Numbered from the stretch's first letter, positions 35,391-45,351 are shown. The stretch is DNA of 64,000 bases from Desulfocicer vacuolatum DSM 3385 (GCF_900176365.1 NZ_FWXY01000005.1:1-64000); one strand, 5' to 3'. The notes: generated from the sequence alone by a model not told the origin. A program made the numbers and translations.

Positions 35391-37312
35391 AAAATATTGA
35401 GAATAAAAAAAATGCCATGAAATGGACACTTTCAGACATTGTGGACCTTGAATATTTTTTGGAACAGGACCGGGAAACAAAAGAAGAGACCCGCCTTAAA
35501 AAAAGAGACAGAGAGCTGTATCTAAATGCTATTCAACCCCATGTAAAGACGCTTGTTGCCCGTGATGCAAAAAATATTAAAGGGGACAAACTGGAAAGAG
35601 AGGTGATTTTTAAATGGCTTGAATTAAGGCGGAACGCAGAACAACAACAGGATGTTCTGCTTCCCGGGGCGCTTTATGGGGAGACATCAACCCTTGCCAC
35701 CTGGTTTTTCTTATGCGCCGGTCTCTTTCTTGGCATCATTGTGGTGGCCTCTTTTTTTTCCTACGCCGGGGCCCGTCCGTTAAATATTTCCTATTACCTG
35801 ACTCTGACCCTTTTGGGGCAATTGATATTGCTTGGGGTGGGCATGGTCGGGCTGGCGTTTAAAGGAATGGCCGGCACTTCTTCTCCAATGCCTTTACTCC
35901 AGCGCCTTTTGGCGCTTTGTGTTGATAAGACGGTGAAATTTTTTAAGCAAAAATCCCGGGCACATCTTCGTGGGGATCACCGGGATGCCATGGCCAGCGC
36001 CCTGGGACTTGTCCGGGCAAAACACCAGATTTACGGCTCCCTTTTTTTCTGGCCTTTGTTTATTCTGGCCCAGATATTTGCCCTGGGGTTTAATGTGGGG
36101 GTGATCGGCATGACCCTGGCCCGGGTATTTTTTTCCGACACTGCCTTTGGCTGGCAGTCCACGCTCCAGGTGGGCCCGGAACTGGTGCATAAAATGGTTT
36201 CTGTGGTGGCGTTGCCATGGTCCTGGCTTTTCCCCCAGGGAGTGGCCTGTCCCACACTGGAACAGATCGCCGGAAGCCGCATGATACTCAAAGACGGCAT
36301 CTACCATCTCACCACCGGAGATCTCATTTCCTGGTGGCCTTTTTTGTGTTTTTGTGTGTTTTTTTATGGGTTATTGCCCCGGCTGGGTCTGGCCGGTGTG
36401 GGATTATGGATGAAAAATCGCTGCCTTGGGGCCTTTGCCTTTAACCATGCCGCCTGCCAACGCCTTTTGGGCCGGATGACCACACCCGTGGTTTCCATTG
36501 ATGCTTCACTTTCCCCTTTATCCCCTCATCCTGAAGGAGAAGAAAAAATTGACATTTCAGATTGTGGTGGGGTAGATGAAAGAAAAAACAGCGACGTGCA
36601 GACAGATGTGAAAGAACAGGAAGAGTTACGGAAAAATTTAGAGGCAGATATATCAGACAAACCGCCTGTGGATATTTTTCCTGTGCCGGACAAAAAAAAT
36701 GAACCTGCTGTTTCCATGCACCCGGAACTGCCTTTCCCATCCCCTGGAGATCCATTGCTTTCCTCCCGCCGGGCCCTGGTGCTGGTATCCGATGATCTGG
36801 AAGAGATGCTGGCTGGGGAGGAACTGGGGGACCGGGTATTAATGCAATGCGGGGTTACCCTTGCGGTGCAGATGCCCGTGGGCATGGATATCCACAAAGA
36901 GCTTGGGCAGATTCAGTCCATATGCAGGGGTTCCCATATGTCGTTAAAAGAAAAAACAGAACAGCGTCCCGGTAATGAGATTAAACAAGAGATCCCAACC
37001 CAGCCGTCAAACCCCGACATGGGCCCCAAAAACTGTCACACGCAATCCACAAATTCCACCACCGGGGCAATTTCATCCATTGTATGGATGCACGAGGCCT
37101 GGCAGCCGCCCATCAAGGAGACACTCTCCTTTCTCAGGGAGCTTCGCAGGGTGGCAGGAGACAACATGGATATCATTGTGACTTTGGTGGGAAAACCATC
37201 GGCGGACACCTTATTTACCCCGCCGTCTGCCATGGATTTATCTGTGTGGCAGAAAAAACTGGATGCCCTGGGGGACCCTTGGCTTCGCATGGAATCCATG
37301 GAGAAAAAATAA
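35387..37312 (+). CDS. DUF2868 family membrane protein
   Basis: 641 residues. A polar N-terminus ('WTLSDIVDLEYFLEQDRE') is followed by about five membrane segments (near 105-125, 135-160, 220-245, 285-300 and 310-340). A long acidic, low-complexity cytoplasmic region comes next, and a C-terminal domain ('RALVLVSDDLEEMLAG … SIVWMHEAWQPP'). This is the layout of DUF2868, a proteobacterial family always seen with a DUF3482 GTPase, as here. The stop codon overlaps the next ATG by one base. The first ATG lies in the end of a repeat with no ribosome-binding site; ATG 35417 is an alternative. Function unknown; the pair is assumed to work as a membrane GTPase system. Confidence 0.83.
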   Translation: MKNIENKKNAMKWTLSDIVDLEYFLEQDRETKEETRLKKRDRELYLNAIQPHVKTLVARDAKNIKGDKLEREVIFKWLELRRNAEQQQDVLLPGALYGETSTLATWFFLCAGLFLGIIVVASFFSYAGARPLNISYYLTLTLLGQLILLGVGMVGLAFKGMAGTSSPMPLLQRLLALCVDKTVKFFKQKSRAHLRGDHRDAMASALGLVRAKHQIYGSLFFWPLFILAQIFALGFNVGVIGMTLARVFFSDTAFGWQSTLQVGPELVHKMVSVVALPWSWLFPQGVACPTLEQIAGSRMILKDGIYHLTTGDLISWWPFLCFCVFFYGLLPRLGLAGVGLWMKNRCLGAFAFNHAACQRLLGRMTTPVVSIDASLSPLSPHPEGEEKIDISDCGGVDERKNSDVQTDVKEQEELRKNLEADISDKPPVDIFPVPDKKNEPAVSMHPELPFPSPGDPLLSSRRALVLVSDDLEEMLAGEELGDRVLMQCGVTLAVQMPVGMDIHKELGQIQSICRGSHMSLKEKTEQRPGNEIKQEIPTQPSNPDMGPKNCHTQSTNSTTGAISSIVWMHEAWQPPIKETLSFLRELRRVAGDNMDIIVTLVGKPSADTLFTPPSAMDLSVWQKKLDALGDPWLRMESMEKK

Positions 37313-38727
37313 TGACAGATCAAGAGGTGCCTGAATTTGCCATCATCGGTCATCCCAACGAGGGGAAATCCTCAGTGGTTTCCACCCTCAGTGAGGATGA
37401 TACGGTGCGCATCGGCCCGTTCCCCGGAGAAACCACCGTGTGCCAGACCTTTCCGGTGGTGGTGGACGGCAAAGAGATCATCCGGTTTGTGGACACCCCG
37501 GGATTTCAGAATCCCCGCCAGACCCTGGCATGGATGCAGCGGTACAAAGGCCCGGGCCACGGCATTGTGGACGCCTTTATTGAGGCCCACAAAGATCACC
37601 TTGATTTTATGGATGAGTGTGAACTTTTAAGCCCCATTGCCCGGGGGGCAGGTATTATTTATGTGGTGGACGGCTCCCGGCCCCTGCGCAAGGTGGACCG
37701 CATTGAAATGGAAATTCTTCGTTTGACGGCCCGCCCCCGCATGGCCATCATCAACGCCAAGGAGAGTGACACCCAATATCTGGATGCCTGGAAAATGGAG
37801 TTCCGGCGCCAGTTCAATGCCATTCGTCAGTTCAATGCACACCACGCCACCTATGCCGAACGTCTGGAGCTTTTGGAGAGCTTGAAACGGGTGGACCAGG
37901 ACTGGCAACCGGCCTTGAACATTGTCATTGATGTTTTTAAACAGGAGTGGGATCACCGCATTGAGGGGACTGCCCGGATTATAATGCAATTGATTGAAGC
38001 AACCCTGGGCCTCACCTTGACCGGCAGCATCAAAAAGAACAAAGATGCCCAAAAGGTGAGAAAAGAGCTGGAAGAAAAACATCGCAGCAAAATTGAGGCC
38101 ATGGAAAAAAAAGCCCATGCAGGTATTAAAAAATGTTTTAAACATAATATTTTTAATCTCACCCTTCCGCCCAACAGTATTCTCCATGAAAACCTGTTCA
38201 GTCAGGATACCTGGCGTTTTCTGGGGTTAAAACCCGGGGAAGTTGTCCTGGCTGCAGGTGTGGCAGGGGGGGCCGCCGGAGCCGCCCTTGATGTGGCTGC
38301 CGCAGGCCTCACCTTTGGTGTCTTTTCCACCATCGGGGGGCTTGTGGGGGCGGGATCTGCTGCCATCAGCGGTCGGCGCATGGCCAATCTCTCTTTTAAA
38401 GGCGTCAAGCTGGGAAGGGATCAAATCCAGGTGGGACCGCCGTCATCCATTCAATTTTTTTACGTATTGCTGGATCGGGCGCTTATTTATTTTGCCAGCG
38501 TGATCAATTGGGCCCATGGACGGCGTGACGGGGATCAAAGGGGTGATCCGGACATGGCGGGCCGTCTGAAAAAAGGATACACTGCCTTTTGGAGCGCCCG
38601 GGATAAAAAAATCTGTAAAACGTATTTTGACGTCATCACCCAAAAAAAATCAAAGCAACGGGAGGCTGCCGCCAATGCCCTTCATTCTCTGCTGAAAAAC
38701 AAATTAGATCAACTGTCTGACAGATAA
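37312..38727 (+). CDS. DUF3482 family GTPase
   Basis: 471 residues from the ATG that overlaps the DUF2868 stop (TAATG); the longer ORF runs inside that gene. A dynamin/Era-like GTP-binding domain is evident: P-loop 'GHPNEGKSS' at 13-21, G3 'DTPG' at 61-64 and a likely G4 'NAKESD'. The C-terminal half has alpha-helical stretches and a Gly/Ala-rich hydrophobic region ('VLAAGVAGGAAGAALDVAAA') that may touch the membrane. Coupled to the DUF2868 membrane protein. The cellular role of the pair is not established. Confidence 0.87.
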   Translation: MTDQEVPEFAIIGHPNEGKSSVVSTLSEDDTVRIGPFPGETTVCQTFPVVVDGKEIIRFVDTPGFQNPRQTLAWMQRYKGPGHGIVDAFIEAHKDHLDFMDECELLSPIARGAGIIYVVDGSRPLRKVDRIEMEILRLTARPRMAIINAKESDTQYLDAWKMEFRRQFNAIRQFNAHHATYAERLELLESLKRVDQDWQPALNIVIDVFKQEWDHRIEGTARIIMQLIEATLGLTLTGSIKKNKDAQKVRKELEEKHRSKIEAMEKKAHAGIKKCFKHNIFNLTLPPNSILHENLFSQDTWRFLGLKPGEVVLAAGVAGGAAGAALDVAAAGLTFGVFSTIGGLVGAGSAAISGRRMANLSFKGVKLGRDQIQVGPPSSIQFFYVLLDRALIYFASVINWAHGRRDGDQRGDPDMAGRLKKGYTAFWSARDKKICKTYFDVITQKKSKQREAAANALHSLLKNKLDQLSDR

Positions 38728-38809
38728 AATAAGGTCCCTCGGGGGCGGTTCTATATCATTTTCCATAAATGAGCGTCTCCCGTGGCGATAACAAAATTAA
38801 GAGGTGAAT

Positions 38810-40552
38810 TTGAAACAGTTCCAATTACTGAAACCCTATCTTCTGGAGCGGAAATTTCACATTGCCGCAGGCCTTCTATCTCTTTTACTTGTGGACCTGT
38901 TTCAGCTGTATATTCCACGCATCGTCAAATGTGCCATTGACGACATCACCCTGCAATCGGTGACCCGGATGGCGTTGTTCAAATATGGATTGTACATTGC
39001 CCTGTCTGCCATGGCCATTGGTGTTTTCCGATTTTGCTGGCGCTATCTTATCATGGGTACGGCCCGGCGCATGGAAGAGGGCATCAGGGGGCAGTTGTTT
39101 GATCATATACAGACCCTGCCCACCCGTTTTTTTGATACCACTTCCAGTGGAGATATCATGGCCCATGCCACCAATGACATGACCAATATCCGCATGGCCC
39201 TGGGCATGGGCATTGTGGGGTTGACCGACACTGTTGTGCTGGGATGTGCTGCGGTTTTTTTCATGGCATACATTAATCTGGAACTTACCGTTCTTGCCCT
39301 TTTACCCATGCCTTTTATTGCACTTTTCACCAAGATATTAAGCAAAAAACTTTTCCGGGCATACCGGGACGTTCAGGAGTCCTTTTCCAATCTCATGGAG
39401 TCCACCCGGGAGCGCTTTGCCGGTATTCGCATCATCAAAGCGTTTAACCGGGAAGAAACAGAAGTGGCAGGCATGACCCGGGAATCCAAAGCCTACATTT
39501 CCAGCAACATGAAGCTTGTGAAACTCAGGGGATTGATTTTTCCCCTGGTGATTTTTCTTAATAATGTCAGCCTTGCCATCATATTGGGAGCCGGGGGCCG
39601 CAAGGTAATTCTTGCCGATATCTCCACCGGCGATTTTGTGGCATTTATCAGTTATATGAACCTTCTTACCTGGCCGGTGATGGCCGTGGGGTGGGTTACC
39701 AATATGATCCAGCGGGGAAAGGCTTCCATTGATCGCATTATTGCCATTCTGGATGTGCCCCGGGAACAGGAAAAACCGGGAAAAACAGTCACCCCTTCAA
39801 AAATTAACGGTGATATTGTTGTGGATAATATCTCTTTTTCCTTTGATAAAAAAGTCATTGACAAGGTGCGGTTTAAGCTGGAACCGGGCAAAGTACTTGG
39901 CATTGCAGGTCCCCCGGGCAGCGGTAAAACCACCCTGGCAAGCCTTTTACCCCGGCTGTATGATCCTGATCTGGGCACCATTTTCATTGACGGCATGGAC
40001 ATTGGCCACATCTCCCTTAAAACCCTGCGTCGATCCATCTCTTTCATGCCCCAGGAACCCTTTCTTTTTTCCGGCAGCATTGAAACCAACCTCAGATTTG
40101 GTGACCCCAACGCAGATGAAGAAAAAATCAATAACGCCTTGGCCATGGCCGGGCTCACAGACACCATTGCAGGGTTTCCCAAGGGGCTTGATACCGTTAT
40201 CGGTGAAAAAGGGGTGATGCTCTCCGGCGGTCAAAAACAGCGCATTGCCCTTGCCCGGGCCTTTTTAAAGGATGCCCCCATTTTGATCCTGGATGATCCG
40301 GTGAGCCAGGTGGACATGGGGACGGCCTCGGACATTATCCGGATCATTGATGCCATGGCAGGCAAAAAAACCATCATCATTATTTCCCATCGGTTTTCCA
40401 TTTTTAAGAATGCGGATCTGGTGATGGTATTGGAACAGGGCAGGATAGTGGAGCAGGGCACCCACCGGGAGCTCATTGATCACAACGGGTATTATGCCCG
40501 GTCCTGGCAGATGCAGGAAACAGAAGCGGCGTTGGTAAGGAGTGAGTCATGA
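38810..40552 (+). CDS. ABC exporter half-transporter, degenerate-site subunit
   Basis: 580 residues, TTG start five bases after GAGG; a GTG at 38804 is the alternative. Six membrane helices precede an ATPase domain with Walker A 'GPPGSGKTT', signature LSGGQ and Walker B 'ILILDDP'. The catalytic Glu is replaced by Asp. The next gene, overlapping by four bases, encodes a second half-transporter with a normal Glu. This pattern is typical of heterodimeric exporters with one consensus and one degenerate ATP site (BmrC/D, LmrC/D, TM287/288). Substrates are usually drugs or lipids, unknown here. Confidence 0.9.
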   Translation: MKQFQLLKPYLLERKFHIAAGLLSLLLVDLFQLYIPRIVKCAIDDITLQSVTRMALFKYGLYIALSAMAIGVFRFCWRYLIMGTARRMEEGIRGQLFDHIQTLPTRFFDTTSSGDIMAHATNDMTNIRMALGMGIVGLTDTVVLGCAAVFFMAYINLELTVLALLPMPFIALFTKILSKKLFRAYRDVQESFSNLMESTRERFAGIRIIKAFNREETEVAGMTRESKAYISSNMKLVKLRGLIFPLVIFLNNVSLAIILGAGGRKVILADISTGDFVAFISYMNLLTWPVMAVGWVTNMIQRGKASIDRIIAILDVPREQEKPGKTVTPSKINGDIVVDNISFSFDKKVIDKVRFKLEPGKVLGIAGPPGSGKTTLASLLPRLYDPDLGTIFIDGMDIGHISLKTLRRSISFMPQEPFLFSGSIETNLRFGDPNADEEKINNALAMAGLTDTIAGFPKGLDTVIGEKGVMLSGGQKQRIALARAFLKDAPILILDDPVSQVDMGTASDIIRIIDAMAGKKTIIIISHRFSIFKNADLVMVLEQGRIVEQGTHRELIDHNGYYARSWQMQETEAALVRSES

Positions 40553-42336
40553 AATTCGGCCTTGGCGGATACCAGGAAGAAGAACTGAAAAAACAAAAAG
40601 ATATACGGCTTCTGGCACGTTTTGTACCCCTTTTAACCAAGAATATCACCATGATTGTTTTTTCCATCCTGCTCATGGTGTTATTGTCCCTGTTGGATAT
40701 TGTGGTTCCCTTTGTCACCCGCATGGTGGTGGATGACTATATCATGCCGTCCATGGCAGACCCCGATAAATCCCGATACCTCATGGGTGCTTTCTGGGGC
40801 GGCATTGCCCTTTTCGGGGTGGCCCTGGCCCGGCTGATTTTCAGCTTTATTCAGATCATGGTCATGGAATATGCGGGCCAGCGCATGATGCACGAACTGC
40901 GTATCAAGGTTTTTTCCCACATCCAGGCCCTTCCCGTCTCCTTTTTCACAAAAAACACGGTGGGACGTCTGGCCACCCGGGTGACCAATGACATTCAGAA
41001 CATGCAGGAGATGTTCACCACGGTGATCACCTTTGTGATGAAAGATCTTTTTACCCTGACAGGCATTATTATCATTGTGGTGGCCATGGATGTGAAATTG
41101 TCCCTGGCCCTTTTTTTTGTGATACCTTTGGTGATTTTTTCCACATGGTTTTTTTCCCGGTACTCCCGGGCTGTTTTTCGTCGTCTCCGGGCCAACATTG
41201 CGGAGATTAATTCCATGTTTTCCGAATCCACCGGGGGGATCCGGGTGATACAGCTTTTTTCCCGGCAAAAACAGATGATGGAACAATTTAAGGAGATCAA
41301 CCATGAAAACTACCTGGCCGGGGTGAGCCAGGTGAAAATATTCGGCCTGTTCATGCCGGTGATTGACCTGTTGAGTTCATTTGCCCTTGCCATTGTGATT
41401 TTTTACGGCGGAGGAAGGGCTGTATCCGAGGCCCTGAGTCTTGGTACCCTGGTGGCATTTATTTCCTATACCAAAATGTTTTTCAGGCCGGTGCGGGATT
41501 TGTCAGAAAAACACAATGTCCTTCAGAATGCCCTCTCTTCCGGGGAGCGCATCACCCAGATTCTGGATAAAAAGGTGGATGAAACCGGGGGGGAACTGGC
41601 GCTTGACGGCCTTAAATCCCTTGAATTTAAGCATGTGGGGTTTGCCTACACCCCGGGGGAAGATATTTTAAAGGATATCTCCTTTGAACTTAATGCCGGT
41701 GAATCCCTGGCCATTCTTGGTCCCACAGGTTCGGGGAAGACTTCATTGATTAATCTTATTGTAAAATTTTATCCCAGAAATCGGGGAGAGATCCGGATAA
41801 ACGGTAAAGATATAGATGACTACACCACATGGGCTCTGCGCAATAAAATCGCCCTGGTAACCCAGGACCCCTATCTCTTTTCCGGCACCATCCGGGACAA
41901 CATTGTTCCCCCGGGAACCATCATGGATACCGCCACCCTTGATGCCATCCTGGAACGATCCCATGTCCGTTCTCTCATTGATCACATGCCCAAAGGGCTT
42001 GACACTGTTCTGTCCCAGGGGGGCAGCTCCCTTTCCAGTGGCGAACGACAGCTCATATCCATTGCAAGGGCCTTTGCCCGGGAGCCCCACCTGATTATTT
42101 TTGATGAGGCCACCTCCTATGTGGACACAGAATCCGAAGAGAAAATACGGCTGGCAACGGAGAAACTCAAGGAAAATCGCACCTCCATCACCATTGCCCA
42201 CCGGTTGAGATCTGCCATGACCGCTGACCGCATCATGGTATTAAAAGACGGTGAAATCATTGAGTATGGGGACCATGGGACCCTGATGGCGGAAAAGGGC
42301 TTTTATTATCATTTTCAAACCCTTGATAAAGATTAA
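40549..42336 (+). CDS. ABC exporter half-transporter, catalytic-site subunit
   Basis: 595 residues. Six membrane helices, Walker A 'GPTGSGKTS', a variant signature LSSGE, Walker B 'LIIFDEATS' with the catalytic Glu, and an H-loop 'TIAHRLRS'. Translated through an ATGA overlap with the preceding subunit, with which it should form a heterodimer in the inner membrane. In such dimers the variant signature here faces the partner's Asp-containing site. A large AT-rich inverted repeat follows about 60 bases after the stop. Confidence 0.92.
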   Translation: MKFGLGGYQEEELKKQKDIRLLARFVPLLTKNITMIVFSILLMVLLSLLDIVVPFVTRMVVDDYIMPSMADPDKSRYLMGAFWGGIALFGVALARLIFSFIQIMVMEYAGQRMMHELRIKVFSHIQALPVSFFTKNTVGRLATRVTNDIQNMQEMFTTVITFVMKDLFTLTGIIIIVVAMDVKLSLALFFVIPLVIFSTWFFSRYSRAVFRRLRANIAEINSMFSESTGGIRVIQLFSRQKQMMEQFKEINHENYLAGVSQVKIFGLFMPVIDLLSSFALAIVIFYGGGRAVSEALSLGTLVAFISYTKMFFRPVRDLSEKHNVLQNALSSGERITQILDKKVDETGGELALDGLKSLEFKHVGFAYTPGEDILKDISFELNAGESLAILGPTGSGKTSLINLIVKFYPRNRGEIRINGKDIDDYTTWALRNKIALVTQDPYLFSGTIRDNIVPPGTIMDTATLDAILERSHVRSLIDHMPKGLDTVLSQGGSSLSSGERQLISIARAFAREPHLIIFDEATSYVDTESEEKIRLATEKLKENRTSITIAHRLRSAMTADRIMVLKDGEIIEYGDHGTLMAEKGFYYHFQTLDKD

Positions 42337-42371
42337 AAGCCCGCTAAAAAATCAGGGGATTAAAATGAAAT

Positions 42372-42463
42372 TTCATGAGAAATGGAACCAATTTTCTCAA
42401 ATTTTCGATTAATAGTAGGACTATTAATCGAAAATTTTGAAAATTAGGGGCTGTTCTCATGGA
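42372..42463. repeat. Nested AT-rich inverted repeat after the ABC exporter genes
   Basis: An inner stem TCAAATTTTCGATTAATAG (42397-42415) pairs with 42421-42440 across a 5-base loop, with one bulged base. An outer pair CATGAGAA / TTCTCATG encloses it. There is no T-run and GC is low, so it is an atypical terminator; it could be a small mobile element or protein-binding palindrome. I see no gene between here and 42715, though a short AAAATGGGT word recurs near 42560-42590. Confidence 0.6.
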
Positions 42464-42715
42464 GGAGTAGCGGATTCATCTATTTTTAAACAGGCTCTAA
42501 GCCAATTATTATTGAAATAACCTTTCATTTGGCATATAAACCCCATGGAAGCTGAATTACCACCCATTTTTTAAGCACAGGTACTGGAAAATGGGTGCCC
42601 AGATACTGGATAATCAAATTTTTTGGTTGATGGATTAGGATGGGGAAAGCTTCTCCCGCAAAAACTTTATCATCAAACAACAATAGAATAATAGCTGCAT
42701 ATATGGGAGATAACC

Positions 42716-44389
42716 TTGAACATAAGCGGAATTATATTTCAAACACTTGGTGGGTTGGGGCTTTTTATCCTTGGCATGAAAATGATGACCGAAGGATTAC
42801 AGGCCGCAGCTGGACAGAAAATTCGAGGCATTCTTGAAGCCATTTCATCCAATCGTTTCTTAGGATGTCTCACCGGGGCCGGTGTTACGGCCATGGTTCA
42901 ATCTTCATCTGCCACCACGGTGATGCTCATCGGTTTTGTCAGCGCCGGTATCATGTCCCTGGAAAATGCCGTGGGGGTGGTCATTGGTGCCAATGTGGGC
43001 ACCACCATTACAGGACAGATGATCGCCTTTAAATTAACCAAAGTAGCCCTGCCTGCCATTGCCGTGGGTGTGGGGTTAAAATATTTTTCCAAGGAACGGA
43101 ATTTTCGCCACATCGGGGATGTGGTATTGGGATTCGGTCTTTTGTTTTACGGCATGACCGTGATGAAGCAGGGTCTTGCCCCCATTAAAACAGACCCGCA
43201 GTTCATCTCTTTTTTCACCACTTTTTCCACGGACAGCATGCTGGGCATCCTTTTATGCGTTGGCATGGGGGCGCTGCTGACAGTGATGGTGCAATCGTCT
43301 TCAGCCACTGTTGGCTTGACCATGACCCTTGCCACATCCGGTCTTTTGGAATTTCCCACAGCCATGGCCCTGGTGCTTGGAGAAAACATCGGTACCACCA
43401 TTACAGCCCAGCTTGCCACCATTGGCTCAAAAAATATCGAAGCCCATCAGACCGCCAATGCCCATACCGTGTTTAATGTGGCCGGGGTGGGTATTATTCT
43501 TTTAATATTTCCCGTCTTTGTCAATACAGTGCAGACCTTGTCTTTGAAAATAGGTGCAGGCCCTGTGGATTTGTTAGTTGATGGAGAGTACGTGAATGCG
43601 GCCCGGTATATTGCCAACGGTCACACCCTTTTTAATGTGATCAATGCGGCCATTTTTTTGATAATTTTACCCCGACTGGTGCAGTTGACCATTTTTATCT
43701 CTCCCAAGAAAAAGGCTAAAAAGGAAAGATATCAGATACCTGAATTTGACGCTCGTTTTATGGATTCTCCCATTGCTGCCCTGGCAAGGGTCAAAGGCGA
43801 AATTATCCGCATGGCAGATTTTGCACATATGGGTCTGAGAAAAACATCCACCTGCCTCAAGGTACGGGATGATGATATTCTGGGTGAGCGGGAGGCCATA
43901 GAAGATCATCTGGACTCTTTTCAAAAGGTGATCATTAAATATCTTATCACCATATCCCAGGGAGAAATCAACGCACCGGAATCAAAAGAGATTTCAGAAA
44001 TGATGCGCATTACCAATAATATTGAACGTCTGGGGGACACCATGGAAAACGTTTCCAGGACCCTTGAAAAAATCTATGACCAGGGATTTCAGTTCAGTGA
44101 TGCCGCCATTAAAGATCTTGTGGAGATTTCCGATGAGGTGGACCGTTTCATGGGATTTGTCATACGGGAAATGAACGAAAAAACCGAAGGGTTTTACCAA
44201 AAAGCCCTGGCCCAGGAAGACCTCATTGACCAAATGCGGGAAAAAATGCGTGAAAAACATATTAAACGCTTACAGGTCAGCAGCTGTTCCGTTGACACCG
44301 GAGTGCTGTTTGTGGCACTGATCTCCTATTATGAGAAGATGGGGGATTATTGTTATAACATTGCCACCGGGGTTAATCGGATTTTATAG
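42716..44389 (+). CDS. Na/Pi cotransporter family protein with C-terminal PhoU-like domain
   Basis: 557 residues, TTG start with GGGAGA five bases upstream. The two inverted Na/Pi-cotransporter repeats show the diagnostic QSSSAT signatures ('VQSSSATTVMLIGFVSAG', 'VQSSSATVGLTMTLATSG') and 'GANVGTTITGQ' / 'GENIGTTITAQ'. About eight membrane segments are followed by a helical PhoU-like domain (from about residue 345). The protein likely takes up phosphate with sodium in the inner membrane; the PhoU part may regulate it. Stand-alone gene, convergent with oleB. Confidence 0.93.
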   Translation: MNISGIIFQTLGGLGLFILGMKMMTEGLQAAAGQKIRGILEAISSNRFLGCLTGAGVTAMVQSSSATTVMLIGFVSAGIMSLENAVGVVIGANVGTTITGQMIAFKLTKVALPAIAVGVGLKYFSKERNFRHIGDVVLGFGLLFYGMTVMKQGLAPIKTDPQFISFFTTFSTDSMLGILLCVGMGALLTVMVQSSSATVGLTMTLATSGLLEFPTAMALVLGENIGTTITAQLATIGSKNIEAHQTANAHTVFNVAGVGIILLIFPVFVNTVQTLSLKIGAGPVDLLVDGEYVNAARYIANGHTLFNVINAAIFLIILPRLVQLTIFISPKKKAKKERYQIPEFDARFMDSPIAALARVKGEIIRMADFAHMGLRKTSTCLKVRDDDILGEREAIEDHLDSFQKVIIKYLITISQGEINAPESKEISEMMRITNNIERLGDTMENVSRTLEKIYDQGFQFSDAAIKDLVEISDEVDRFMGFVIREMNEKTEGFYQKALAQEDLIDQMREKMREKHIKRLQVSSCSVDTGVLFVALISYYEKMGDYCYNIATGVNRIL

Positions 44390-44439
44390 AACCACCATAG
44401 GTGAAGTCTGCCTGACCCAGAATGATGTAAGACTATCCT

Positions 44440-45351
44440 TTATGTTTCCATAAATTTTTTTATTAATGCTGTACTTTCCCCGGGTTTGTCCTCAAAAAGG
44501 TAATGTCCGGCATCATCAAACAGATGCACCGGTACCCGGGGAAACCGCAGTTTCCATTCGTTTAAAAACGAAAGATCAAAAACAAAATCATGGCGCCCCC
44601 AAAGAATCATCATGGGGATTTTTTCCAATTGCTGGAGGTTGTCCTCCACCTTTTTGACCAGGGCATAACTTTCATCCCGGGGGGATAGGGGGATATCCTG
44701 GACAAATTTCAGGGTGGCAATTCTGTTTTTCCAGGAATCATAGGGAGCGGTTAAGCCTTGTTTTATCTGCTTTGAAAGGGGAAAACGAGGGGCCATGTAA
44801 AGAGCCGCCCAAGAGAAAATATTGCCTGCCTGAACCGCAGGAATGGCAAAGGGGGCAAGATACTTTAAAAGCCACAGTCTCAATGGAAATTTTTTTCCCC
44901 GGGGCAGAAAAAAGCCGGAGGTGTTTGTGATGACAATGCGGTCCACACGATCCAGGTGATCCAGGGCCCAGGCAAGACCGATCATTCCCCCCCAGTCATG
45001 GACAATCAGGGAAATTTTTTCAGTGAGGTTTAATTTATTTATCAGAGTATCAAGATCCTCCACCCGGGATTGAAGGGTGTATTGGTACGCATTGGCATCG
45101 GGCTTGTCAGAAAATCCACACCCAATATGATCCGGCACAATGGTGCGGTGATTCGGTGACAACGCTTTTACCAGGTGACGATAGTAAAAAGACCAGGTGG
45201 GGTTGCCATGCACCATGAGTACTGGAGGACCGCTGCCCTCATCCAGATAGTAAAGCGCATGGCCCCGGGTATTTACATGCTTGGGCTTAAAGGGATAAAG
45301 AGATGCAAACTTTTGGGTGGACAGCACTTTCCCATTGATATTACGTTCCAT
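44440..45351 (-). CDS. oleB: OleB-like alpha/beta hydrolase (beta-lactone decarboxylase)
   Basis: 303 residues of the haloalkane-dehalogenase-like hydrolase family. The oxyanion segment is 'VHGNPTWSFYYRHL', the nucleophile Asp119 sits in 'HDWGG', and the catalytic His is near 283 in 'DAGHYLFED'. OleB opens and decarboxylates the beta-lactone made by OleC to give a cis-alkene. The 15-base gap to oleA upstream, with AAAGGA before the ATG, places it in the pfaC-oleA-oleB operon. Without context it could pass for a haloalkane dehalogenase. The oleA neighbour and an oleC in the window favour OleB. Confidence 0.83.
   Translation of the reverse strand: MERNINGKVLSTQKFASLYPFKPKHVNTRGHALYYLDEGSGPPVLMVHGNPTWSFYYRHLVKALSPNHRTIVPDHIGCGFSDKPDANAYQYTLQSRVEDLDTLINKLNLTEKISLIVHDWGGMIGLAWALDHLDRVDRIVITNTSGFFLPRGKKFPLRLWLLKYLAPFAIPAVQAGNIFSWAALYMAPRFPLSKQIKQGLTAPYDSWKNRIATLKFVQDIPLSPRDESYALVKKVEDNLQQLEKIPMMILWGRHDFVFDLSFLNEWKLRFPRVPVHLFDDAGHYLFEDKPGESTALIKKFMET

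Noticed and set aside
37084-37311. 76-residue N-terminal extension of the DUF3482 GTPase
   Set aside because: Lies within the DUF2868 gene; the ATG at 37312 overlaps its stop and begins the P-loop domain.
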